Shown here: positions 53,813-61,372 of the stretch, piece by piece | Layout of the letters: the number at the start of each line of letters is the position of its first letter | Position numbering within the stretch: the stretch's first letter is position 1 | Source: CAVSPO01 sp963730005 | GTDB lineage: Bacteria; Actinomycetota; Actinomycetes; Propionibacteriales; Propionibacteriaceae | Assembly (NCBI GenBank): GCA_963730005.1 | Contig: CAVSPO010000015.1 | Location: forward strand, 1-64,000 | Reading direction: 5' to 3' | DNA length: 64,000 nt | Notes under the pieces: model-generated | The model's input: the letters and a program-made list of their open reading frames with translations, nothing else | Databases searched by the model: none | Told to the model about the DNA's origin: nothing | Translations under genes and position numbers: made by a program

Positions 53813-53886
53813 TGGGCGCAGTCGGACTCGAACCAACGACCCCCTGCTTGTAAGGCAGGTGCTCTAACCAACTGAGCTATGCGCCC
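53813..53886 (-). tRNA. tRNA-Val (TAC)
   Basis: 74 nt. Acceptor GGGCGCA/TGCGCCC with discriminator A; anticodon stem CCTGC/GCAGG around loop CTTACAA (anticodon TAC, reads GUA); T-arm GTTGG-TTCGAGT-CCGAC. CCA not encoded. It lies 73 bp upstream of prfB on the same strand. Confidence 0.94.
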
Positions 53887-53943
53887 TGATCAGCCACTGC
53901 CTGCGTGGCCCGACCGACATTCTTGCAGGGCTGATCACCGACA

Positions 53944-53977
53944 GAAAAATCCCGACGGCCTGTCAGGCCTGCGTCGG
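53944..53977 (-). terminator. Terminator overlapping the hsp20 stop codon
   Basis: Minus strand: CCGAC and GGCC (with a 3-nt bulge) pair with GGCC-GTCGG across TGACA (which contains the stop codon), then GATTTTTC. The stem spans 53977-53952 and the U-run is 53949-53945. Confidence 0.7.
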
Positions 53978-54424
53978 CACCTCGGTGGCCTCCGAGCGAA
54001 TCTGCTGACGGTGCCCACCGTGCGTGACCAGAACCTTGCGCGGCTTGGCTTCCTCGGCGACAGGGACGGTCAGGGTCAGCACGCCGTCGGCGTACTCGGC
54101 AGCAATGCCACCAAGGTCGAGCCCGGTTCCCAGCGTCAGCTGACGGGCGTAGCTCCCGTAACTACGCTCACGGCTCACCCACTGGTTGTTCTCACCCTTG
54201 ACTTCATGGCTGGTGGACCGCTCGGCCCGCACCGTCAGGGTGCGGTCGTCGACGTCGATGTCGATGCTTTGTGGATCCACGCCGGGAAGGTCCATCTTGA
54301 CGATGAACTGATCACCTTCGCGGTAGAGATCCATGGGCATCAGCTTCGAGTCCCTGCTCAACGAGCGTGTCGCCTCGTTGAAAAGACGATCCATCTCGCG
54401 GAAAGGATTGTAGGCAACGGTCAT
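53963..54424 (-). CDS. Hsp20 family small heat-shock protein
   Basis: 153 aa. Alpha-crystallin core: MPMDLYREGDQFIVKMDLPGV...IDIDVDDRTLTVRAERS, with the C-terminal YADGVLTLTVPVAEEAKPRKV. It is an ATP-independent holdase. The start at ATG 54424 (AAGGAG 6 nt before) replaces a longer frame whose N-terminus is intergenic. Upstream are two HAIR inverted repeats and a TAGACT -10 overlapping the first, so HspR control is expected. Confidence 0.95.
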   Translation of the reverse strand: MTVAYNPFREMDRLFNEATRSLSRDSKLMPMDLYREGDQFIVKMDLPGVDPQSIDIDVDDRTLTVRAERSTSHEVKGENNQWVSRERSYGSYARQLTLGTGLDLGGIAAEYADGVLTLTVPVAEEAKPRKVLVTHGGHRQQIRSEATEVPTQA

Positions 54425-54503
54425 TTCCACTCCTTCTGGTCTGCGTGCGTGCGCTCCCATGCCGACGCTCAAGTTGGTGTGGGTGATTTCGAACCACCCG
54501 CAC

Positions 54504-54524
54504 CTTGAGTCTAGCCGGCTCAAC
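54504..54524. promoter_or_regulatory. HAIR-like operator 1, overlapping the hsp20 -10
   Basis: CTTGAGT - N7 - GCTCAAC, matching HspR HAIR consensus CTTGAGT-N7-ACTCAAG at 12 of 14 defined positions. The -10 TAGACT (54513-54508, minus) lies inside it. Confidence 0.75.
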
Positions 54525-54535
54525 CCTGAATGCAA
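54508..54535 (-). promoter_or_regulatory. hsp20 promoter
   Basis: Minus-strand TTGCAT (54535-54530), a 16-nt spacer, TAGACT (54513-54508). The -10 is embedded in HAIR-like site 1. Confidence 0.65.
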
Positions 54536-54538
54536 GGG

Positions 54539-54559
54539 CTTGAGCGCAGCACGCTCAAC
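54539..54559. promoter_or_regulatory. HAIR-like operator 2
   Basis: CTTGAGC - N7 - GCTCAAC; 11 of 14 positions fit the HAIR consensus. It lies just upstream of the -35, with its start 35 bp from that of operator 1. Confidence 0.72.
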
Positions 54560-54620
54560 CCGGATTGCTGGAAGCTGCGCACCTGTCGACGGACACGAAG
54601 AACGAGACTGGGCAGACAAC

Positions 54621-55043
54621 TCACCGACGCGAAGAGCGCGGGCGCACCACCTTGCGGGCGTGCCAGTCCCGGCTGACTTCAGCGCTGCTCGTCAGAGTGA
54701 GGCCGGATGTCTTGGCGGCCTCCACGATGTCGGCTGGATCGACGTATCCCCGACGCCCGAAGCGCGGAGTCAACAGCCAGATGTAGCCGTGGTCTCCGAG
54801 GTCTCGTAGCGAATCCACCAGAGCGTCAGCAACGTCGGTGTCGCTGCGCTGCCAGAGCAACACCACGTCGACTCCCTCGTCCGCCTCTTCGATCAGGTCG
54901 CCGTCGATGAGGTCCATGACCTCGTCACGCAGCTCCTCGTCGACGTCGTCTTCCCAACCGAGCTCCTGGGCGATCATTCCGGGCTGCAGCCCGAGAAGTT
55001 CCACTCCCGAGGCGGGTTCGGGACCAGCACCTGCTACCACCAT
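54621..55043 (-). CDS. DUF3052 family protein
   Basis: 140 aa, matching actinobacterial DUF3052: GVELLGLQPGMIAQELGWEDDVDEELRD and the central DVVLLWQRSDTDVADALVDSLR, plus GYIWLLTPRFGR. Acidic N-terminal half, basic C-terminus. Function unknown; the family is regularly adjacent to aceE, as here. The ATG at 55043 lacks a good ribosome site. Confidence 0.87.
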   Translation of the reverse strand: MVVAGAGPEPASGVELLGLQPGMIAQELGWEDDVDEELRDEVMDLIDGDLIEEADEGVDVVLLWQRSDTDVADALVDSLRDLGDHGYIWLLTPRFGRRGYVDPADIVEAAKTSGLTLTSSAEVSRDWHARKVVRPRSSRR

Positions 55044-55082
55044 TGCTCTACTTCACCACAGATTGGCCGGTCCGTGCCACCC

Positions 55083-55102
55083 GGACGGCTTCTCAGCCGT
55101 CC
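55083..55102. terminator. Weak hairpin between aceE and DUF3052
   Basis: GGACGGCT / AGCCGTCC, 8 bp, 4-nt loop, no U-tract on either side. Confidence 0.35.
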
Positions 55103-55140
55103 AGACGACACGGACCTTGTGTTTTTCGTTGTGACAACGA

Positions 55141-57897
55141 TCAGGCGTCGCCGCCGGCCTCACCCGAACTGCCATGGCTGACATCAAGCAGGTGATACCT
55201 GTCAGCTGCCTGCACTGCCCACTCGACGGGGATCTCGCCCCTCTTGGCCAGGGCCTGCAAAGTCCGCACCACTATTGACGGACCATCGATGTGCAGCACC
55301 CGGCGGGCGGCGCCCCGGGTGTCGCTGAAGCCGAAACCGTCAGCGCCGAGCGACACGAAGTCACCCGGGACCCACTCACGGATCTGGTCCTGCACCTGGC
55401 GCATGAAGTCGCTCACCGCCACGAACGGGCCCGGGCGACCCTCCAGCTGCTGGGTGACGAACGGCTTGCGCGCCGGCAACTCCGGATGGAGGAAGGCCTG
55501 CTCGTCACACTCCAGACCATCGCGACGCAACTCGTTCCAGCTCGTGACACTCCAGACGTCTGCCACCACCCCGAAGTCCTTCTTGAGCAATTCCTGAGCC
55601 TCCAACGCCCAAGGCACGCCCACGCCACTCGCGAGCAACTGGGCGCGGCGGGCGTCGGGGCCGACGCCCTCGAAGCTGCCCTCACAGACCAGGTGGATCC
55701 CGCGGCGAATGCCTTCGAGGTCAACATCGGCCGGCTCGGCCGGTTGTTCCATCGGCTCGTTGTAGACGGTGATGTAGTAGCAAACGTCTTCGGGGTTGTC
55801 GCCGTACATCCGATCCAGTCCAGCCCGAACGATTTCGGCGATCTCGTACCCGTAGGCCGGGTCGTAGCTGACCAGGCCGGTGTTGGTGGCAGCAAGCAGG
55901 TGGCTGTGACCGTCCATGTGCTGCAGCCCCTCACCCGTCAGGGTGGTGCGCCCAGCGGTCGCGCCGATGTAGAAACCCCGGGCCAGCTGGTCGCTCGCCG
56001 CCCACATGAGGTCAGCGGTGCGTTGCAGACCGAACATCGAGTAGAAGATGTAGATCGGCACCATCGGTTGGCCGTGAGTGGCATAGGACGTGCTCACCGC
56101 AGAGAACGCAGACACCGAACCGGCTTCGTTGATGCCCATGTGCAGAATCTGGCCGTTTGTGGCCTCGCGATAGCTGAGCATCAGGTCCTGGTCGACCGGC
56201 GTGTACAGCTGACCATGCGGGTTGTAGATCTTGATGGTCGGGAAGAACGAGTCCATGCCGAAGGTGCGGGCCTCGTCGGGGATGATCGGCACCACATAGG
56301 GCGCGAATTCCTTCTCCCGCATCAGATCCTTGAGCAACCGCACGAAAGCCATGGTGGTGGCCACCTTCTGGTTGCCCGATCCCTTCTTCGATGCCTTGTA
56401 AGCCTTCTCACTCGGCAGTGTCAGCTTCTTGCCTGTGCTGCGACGCTCAGGGACAAAGCCGCCCAGCTCCCTGCGCCGTTCCAACAGGTACTGCATGGCG
56501 GGGCTGTTCGTGTCCATCTTGTAATAGGGCGGCTCGTACGGGTTGTCCTCGATCACTGCGTCACTGATGGGCAGCTCGTAACGATCCCGGAGTCCCTTGA
56601 TGTCGTCAATGACCAGTTTCTTCATCTGGTGGGTGGCGTTGCGCCCAGCGAAGTGGCTGCCCAGCGAGTAGCCCTTGATCGTGTGCATCAGGATCACGGT
56701 CGGTCCACCAGTGAAGTTCAGTGCCGCGCGATAGGCGTTGTAGATCTTCTTGTAGTCGTGACCGCCGCGCTGCAGCGCCCAGATCTGGTCATCCGTCCAA
56801 TCCTTGACCATGGCCATGGCGCGAGGATCCTGGCCGAAGAAGTGCTTCCGCACGTAGGCGCCGTCATTGGCCTTGTAGGTCTGGTAGTCGCCGTCCCGCG
56901 TCTGGTTCATGACCTGCAGCAACGCACCTTCGGTGTCGGCGTCGAGCAACGGATCCCAGCCGGATCCCCAGATCACCTTGATCACGTTCCAGCCAGCCCC
57001 CCGGAAGAAGGCCTCAAGTTCCTGGATGATCTTGCCATTGCCCCGGACCGGTCCGTCGAGCCTTTGCAGGTTGCAGTTGACGACGAAGGTCAGGTTGTCG
57101 AGGTTCTCGTTGGCTGCCACCTGCAGGTTGCCGCGCGCCTCGGGCTCGTCCATCTCGCCGTCACCCAGGAATGCCCAGACGTGCTGGTCACTGGTGTCCT
57201 TGATGCCGCGGTTGTGCAGGTAGCGATTGAACTGCGCCTGGTTGATTGCGTTCAGCGGGCCGATTCCCATCGAGACAGTGGGGAATTCCCAGAAGTCCGG
57301 CATCCGGCGCGGGTGCGGGTAGCTGGGCAAACCGCGTCCACCACGCGGACGGCTGTACTCCTGGCGGAATCCATCCAGATCCTGCTCGGTCAGACGTCCC
57401 TCCGCGAAGGCGCGGGCATACATGCCGGGTGAGGCATGCCCCTGGAAGAAGACCTGGTCACCGCCACCCGGATGATCCTTGCCGCGCCAGAAATGGTTCA
57501 GACCCACTTCGTACAGCGTGCAGGCCGAGGCGTAGGAAGCGATGTGGCCGCCGACGCCAACTCCCGGGCGTTGCTGACGGTGCACCATCACTGCTGCGTT
57601 CCAGCGCAGCATCCGCCGGATCTGCTTCTCCGAAGTCGTGTCTCCCGGGTAGGGAACCTCATCCTGATGCGGGATCGTGTTGACGAAGTCGGTGGAGACC
57701 AAAGACGGAAGACCAATGTGGCGGCCACGCGCCCGCTCGTTCAACTTCAACATGATGTAGCGGGCACGCTGGTTGCCGTCCGCATCGATCATTCCGTCCA
57801 GGGAGTCCAACCACTCCTGGGTCTCCTGAGGGTCCGTGTCCGGGAGGTTGGTGGTCTGTCCATTGATGATGGGACTCTGCTGTTCGCGAGGGATCAC
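55141..57897 (-). CDS. aceE: Pyruvate dehydrogenase E1, homodimeric (AceE)
   Basis: 918 aa thiamine-diphosphate enzyme that decarboxylates pyruvate and acetylates the E2 lipoyl arm. The ThDP motif is [10 protein letters not shown]...[14 protein letters not shown], and the homodimeric family is shown by [25 protein letters not shown] and [16 protein letters not shown] start with AAGGAACC upstream. Its E2/E3 partners are not in the window. Downstream on the same strand is DUF3052, its usual neighbour. Confidence 0.96.
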   Translation of the reverse strand: MIPREQQSPIINGQTTNLPDTDPQETQEWLDSLDGMIDADGNQRARYIMLKLNERARGRHIGLPSLVSTDFVNTIPHQDEVPYPGDTTSEKQIRRMLRWNAAVMVHRQQRPGVGVGGHIASYASACTLYEVGLNHFWRGKDHPGGGDQVFFQGHASPGMYARAFAEGRLTEQDLDGFRQEYSRPRGGRGLPSYPHPRRMPDFWEFPTVSMGIGPLNAINQAQFNRYLHNRGIKDTSDQHVWAFLGDGEMDEPEARGNLQVAANENLDNLTFVVNCNLQRLDGPVRGNGKIIQELEAFFRGAGWNVIKVIWGSGWDPLLDADTEGALLQVMNQTRDGDYQTYKANDGAYVRKHFFGQDPRAMAMVKDWTDDQIWALQRGGHDYKKIYNAYRAALNFTGGPTVILMHTIKGYSLGSHFAGRNATHQMKKLVIDDIKGLRDRYELPISDAVIEDNPYEPPYYKMDTNSPAMQYLLERRRELGGFVPERRSTGKKLTLPSEKAYKASKKGSGNQKVATTMAFVRLLKDLMREKEFAPYVVPIIPDEARTFGMDSFFPTIKIYNPHGQLYTPVDQDLMLSYREATNGQILHMGINEAGSVSAFSAVSTSYATHGQPMVPIYIFYSMFGLQRTADLMWAASDQLARGFYIGATAGRTTLTGEGLQHMDGHSHLLAATNTGLVSYDPAYGYEIAEIVRAGLDRMYGDNPEDVCYYITVYNEPMEQPAEPADVDLEGIRRGIHLVCEGSFEGVGPDARRAQLLASGVGVPWALEAQELLKKDFGVVADVWSVTSWNELRRDGLECDEQAFLHPELPARKPFVTQQLEGRPGPFVAVSDFMRQVQDQIREWVPGDFVSLGADGFGFSDTRGAARRVLHIDGPSIVVRTLQALAKRGEIPVEWAVQAADRYHLLDVSHGSSGEAGGDA

Positions 57898-58143
57898 GCT
57901 CGGTTCCTTTCGACTTCTTCAGCGCACCCCTACCCGGGCTTGCGCTCCACGTCCATCTTCCATCGTTTGGGAGAAGCTTTGTTGAAGTCAGCGCAAAAGC
58001 AAATGTCCAGGACCCGCTCCCCACCAGCAAGCCAGCGCAGGTTGGCTCCTTGCCCCACACTCGGGACTCGGGACTTCTATGCTGTAAGCGCATCCGCCAG
58101 CACTGCGGCAGCGCGTGACGACGTCGTCCTTGAAAGGAATTCC

Positions 58144-59223
58144 ATGAAACTCCGCGAAGACGCCAAGTGGGCCTTGCTGTGCCCCACCAGCATGGGCGTG
58201 CGTATCACCCCCGAGAACCGTCAACCGGTCCACACCTCCGATCGCTACTACATGCAGGCGACTTCGGCGGAAACCAACGTGCTCAGCGTGGTCAGTCACC
58301 TTGGCCTGCCTACCAAGGTGCTCACCGACTTCGTCGCAGGCTCCCCCATTTCGGCTTTCATCAAGGCGGACCTTCGCAGCCGCGGCATGGCCTTCGAAGG
58401 CCCCGATCTCCCGCAGGGTGACGCTTGGGGGCTGCGCCACCAGTTCAACATCGCCGACTCAGGCTACGGTGGCCGCGGGCCGCGCGTGTGGAACGACCGC
58501 GCCGGCGAGGTCGGCCGCGAACTTCGGGTGGCGGACTTCGATCTGGACCGCGTCTTCGGCGTTGAAGGCGTCCAGATCATGCACCTGTCCGGTGTGATCG
58601 CCGCGTTGTCCCCGTCCACCACCAAGTTCTGCGTCGAGTTGGCCAAGGCTGCCCGTGCCCACGGCACCAAGGTCAGCATGGACCTGAATTTCCGCGCCTC
58701 CTTCTGGAAGAACCGCGAGGAAGAACTGTCGGCAGCGTTCAAGGAAATCGCCGCCAACTGCGACATTCTCTACGGCAACGAAGAAGACTTCCAGCTCTGC
58801 CTGGGCATCGAAGGCCCCGAGGCCGGCGGCAAATCGATTGAGCAGAAGATCGACGACTTCAAGGAGATGATCGGCCGCGTCGCCAAGCTCTATCCCGACG
58901 CGAGGTACATCGGCACCTCGCTGCGCGAGGTCGAGTCCGCCAACCAGCACCAGTGGGGCATGGTGCTGTGGAGCGCAGATGAGGACAACTTCGTGGTCTG
59001 CCCGCTGCGAACGATTCAGGTGCTGGATCGCATCGGTGGCGGCGACGGCTCCGTGGGTGGCGTGCTGTACGGCATCCTGAAGGGCTGGGACGTCGAGAGG
59101 TGCGCCCAGTTCGGTTGGGCCACCGGCGCGCTCGCAGCAACCAGCATCAACGACCACGGCGCTCCCGCTGATGAGGAGCAGGTCTGGGCAATCTGGGCAG
59201 GCAACGCACGCGTCAAGCGGTGA
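58144..59223 (+). CDS. PfkB-family sugar kinase, KdgK-like
   Basis: 359 aa ribokinase-fold kinase. The catalytic motif is DRIGGGDGSVGGVLYGIL near residue 300; the GGGD with Asp as base is present, and the DR-x-GGGD form is that of 2-keto-3-deoxygluconate kinases. DLNFRASFWKNREEE near residue 180 resembles the KdgK segment. The residue after GGGD is Gly, where Ser is usual. AAAGGAA lies 5 nt before the ATG. It sits alone between aceE (divergent) and a regulator; phosphorylated sugar unknown. A very strong terminator follows. Confidence 0.86.
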   Translation: MKLREDAKWALLCPTSMGVRITPENRQPVHTSDRYYMQATSAETNVLSVVSHLGLPTKVLTDFVAGSPISAFIKADLRSRGMAFEGPDLPQGDAWGLRHQFNIADSGYGGRGPRVWNDRAGEVGRELRVADFDLDRVFGVEGVQIMHLSGVIAALSPSTTKFCVELAKAARAHGTKVSMDLNFRASFWKNREEELSAAFKEIAANCDILYGNEEDFQLCLGIEGPEAGGKSIEQKIDDFKEMIGRVAKLYPDARYIGTSLREVESANQHQWGMVLWSADEDNFVVCPLRTIQVLDRIGGGDGSVGGVLYGILKGWDVERCAQFGWATGALAATSINDHGAPADEEQVWAIWAGNARVKR

Positions 59224-59231
59224 CAAGCACC

Positions 59232-59290
59232 CACCAGCACCCCAACGGGGGCGGAACCGACCGGTTCCGCCCCCGTTGGGGGTGCTGGTG
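59232..59290. terminator. 27-bp hairpin after the KdgK-like gene
   Basis: Arms 59232-59258 and 59263-59290 are complementary over 27 bp with one unpaired C, loop of 4 nt; core GGGGGCGGAACC / GGTTCCGCCCCC. It ends 4 nt before the next gene's -10. Confidence 0.85.
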
Positions 59291-59293
59291 GCC

Positions 59294-59299
59294 TACACT
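59294..59299 (+). promoter_or_regulatory. Candidate -10 of the PucR-like regulator
   Basis: TACACT about 106 nt before ATG 59405, directly after the hairpin. No -35 with good spacing. Confidence 0.4.
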
Positions 59300-59404
59300 G
59301 CCGCGCACGGGGTGGATGACGCTGACCTGATTACCGGTGACAGCGCAGGCGCTCTTCCCCTCTACCGCCACCCGTCAATGTCCCCAACCAGATTTGGAGT
59401 TCCG

Positions 59405-60628
59405 ATGGCCACCACCAAGCCCCGTCCCGGCTCGGGCCGTGCATTGGTGCCGTCCACCAGGAGCCGTCTGGCCATCGTCCGGCGCCTCGCTGACCTCACC
59501 GGTCCCCTGACCACCGCAGTGTCCCGCGCGATGCAGGAGCGACATCCCTGGTTCAACAGGCTGGATTCGAAGGAACGTTCCTGGGTCACGCTGGTGGCCA
59601 GAGCCGGCGTCGAGGACTTCGTCACGTGGTTCGCGGACAACCCGGACCAAATCGCCCACCCGCAGTCAATCTTCAACGCAGCGCCGCGCGCCCTCACGCG
59701 ACGGATCTCGTTGCAACAGACCGTCGACATGGTCCGCACCACCATCGAGGTGGTGGAAGAACAGCTGCAACTGCTGGCACCACGAGGAGATCGTGCCGCG
59801 CTGCAGATCGCGATAGTGCACTACTCGCGCGAAGTCGCATTCGCCGCCGCCGAGGTCTACGCCAATGCCGCCGAGAACCGGGGTGCCTGGGATGAGCATA
59901 TGGAGGCACTGCTGGTCGACGGTGTCGTGCGTGCTGACGCTGAGGATTCCCTGCTCAGCAGGGCCAGCACGCTGGGCTGGCCCGCGGACCTGCCACTGTC
60001 CGTGGCGATCGGGGGCGTCCCCGAAGCTGCGGCCGAGGGCTCTGGCGGCCTGGAGGGTCTGCGCAAGGCCGCTGAAGAACTGTCACTGTCACTGCTGGCT
60101 TCGGTGCAAGGCAGCCGACTCGTGGCCGTCGTGGCAGGCGCCACGATCGAGACAGACGTCCAGATGATCGACACCGTCAGCCGACTGACCGATCATTTTG
60201 GTCCCAGCCCGGTGGTGGTGGGTCCATTGGTCAGCAGCCTCGCACAAGCACATGAATCGGCCCGGGCTGCCATGTCCGGCGCCAGAGTCGCCGACGCATG
60301 GCCAGAAGGCCCCCGAGTGCTCGGTGCTCGCGACCTGCTGCCCGAACGCGCCCTGGCAGGCAATGGGAGCGCCCGCCGGGAGCTGGTCGAAACCATCTAT
60401 CAGCCGCTGGCCGCAGCTGGCGGCGACCTGCTCGAGACGTGTGCCTCGTTCCTCCACCACGGCTGCTCCGTGGAGGCCACCTCGCGCGCCCTGTACGTCC
60501 ACGCCAACACCGTGCGCTACCGGCTGAAGCGCATCAATGACGTGACCGGCTATTCCCCGTCCTCGGCGCGAGACTCCTACGTCCTCCACCTCGCCATCAC
60601 CCTCGGTCTCCTGCACTCCGCACGCTGA
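59405..60628 (+). CDS. PucR-family transcriptional regulator (FasR-like)
   Basis: 407 aa. The C-terminus holds the PucR HTH (HTH_30): SVEATSRALYVHANTVRYRLKRINDVTG. The N-terminal region, RHPWFNRLDSKERSWVTLVARAGVEDFVTWF and EVVEEQLQLLAPRGDRAALQ, resembles Streptomyces FasR-type regulators of fatty-acid genes, which lie next to aceE and fabD. No fab gene follows here, so the target is open. The ATG at 59405 replaces a longer frame crossing the hairpin. The stop is 16 bp before the next gene. Confidence 0.85.
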   Translation: MATTKPRPGSGRALVPSTRSRLAIVRRLADLTGPLTTAVSRAMQERHPWFNRLDSKERSWVTLVARAGVEDFVTWFADNPDQIAHPQSIFNAAPRALTRRISLQQTVDMVRTTIEVVEEQLQLLAPRGDRAALQIAIVHYSREVAFAAAEVYANAAENRGAWDEHMEALLVDGVVRADAEDSLLSRASTLGWPADLPLSVAIGGVPEAAAEGSGGLEGLRKAAEELSLSLLASVQGSRLVAVVAGATIETDVQMIDTVSRLTDHFGPSPVVVGPLVSSLAQAHESARAAMSGARVADAWPEGPRVLGARDLLPERALAGNGSARRELVETIYQPLAAAGGDLLETCASFLHHGCSVEATSRALYVHANTVRYRLKRINDVTGYSPSSARDSYVLHLAITLGLLHSAR

Positions 60629-60643
60629 GGGGAGGTGTGCCCC

Positions 60644-61330
60644 ATGCGCGATCCTGACCCAACACCAACCTGCGTGTCACGAGTGCCGATCTTTGCGGAC
60701 CTGCCGCCTGACGAGCAGCTCCTGGTGGCCGAGCTCACACACCCTGTGCAGCTGTCTGCCGGGGAGAAGGTTCATGCCCCCACCGACGCTGACACGCGAC
60801 TGTCGATAGTGCATTCGGGTCGGGTAAAGGTGTTTCGCTACAAGTCCGACGGCGCGGAGCAGATACTGCGAGTGCTCCGACCCGGCGACTTCGTGGGCGA
60901 ATCGTCGGTGGTCACTGGGCGGCCGCCCACTACTTGGGCCACGGCTGTGGACAACGAGACCAGGCTCTGCACATTCCTCGGCAGTGATCTCAGGAAGCTG
61001 ATCAGCCAGCGCCCACAGATCGGCATCCGGATGATGGCGACCCTGGCCGGTCGTCTGGAGGATGCTGAACGGCGACTGATCTCACTCGGTTCCGAAGGCG
61101 TTGCGGTGCGGCTGGCTGACTACTTGCTCGGACTCCCCGTTTCCATCATCGATGGCGGGCCATCGGTCCTGCTGCCCCTCGCCAAGAAAGACATCGCGTC
61201 CCTGCTCGACACCACGCCCGAATCGATCAGCCGGGCCCTGAGGAGCCTTGCCGCCCAGGCAGTGATCCGTGTCGAAGGCTCAACGGTATCGATTCTCGAC
61301 GCGGAGACCCTCCAGTCCATGGTGCGATGA
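60644..61330 (+). CDS. Crp/Fnr-family transcriptional regulator
   Basis: 228 aa. An N-terminal cyclic-nucleotide-type beta barrel (RVKVFRYKSDGAEQILRVLRPGDFVGESSVV) and a C-terminal HTH (LPLAKKDIASLLDTTPESISRALRSL). Only scattered Cys are present, not the four-Cys iron-sulfur set of Fnr, so the sensed signal is not oxygen by that route. ATG 60644 has AGGGGAGG 8 nt before. Probably co-transcribed with the PucR-like regulator. It converges with nrdJ through a perfect palindrome. Confidence 0.9.
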   Translation: MRDPDPTPTCVSRVPIFADLPPDEQLLVAELTHPVQLSAGEKVHAPTDADTRLSIVHSGRVKVFRYKSDGAEQILRVLRPGDFVGESSVVTGRPPTTWATAVDNETRLCTFLGSDLRKLISQRPQIGIRMMATLAGRLEDAERRLISLGSEGVAVRLADYLLGLPVSIIDGGPSVLLPLAKKDIASLLDTTPESISRALRSLAAQAVIRVEGSTVSILDAETLQSMVR

Positions 61331-61360
61331 TGGCGGATTGACCCCGGTCAATCCGCCATC
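61329..61360. terminator. Bidirectional terminator between crp-like and nrdJ
   Basis: GATGGCGGATTGACC (61329-61343) and GGTCAATCCGCCATC (61346-61360) are perfectly complementary, 15 bp, 2-nt spacer. Confidence 0.85.
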
Positions 61361-61372
61361 ACCTCTCGCCGG

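Noticed and set aside
55120..55141. CGTTGTGACAACG palindrome just after aceE
   Set aside because: Only 5-6 bp and without a U-tract in either direction.
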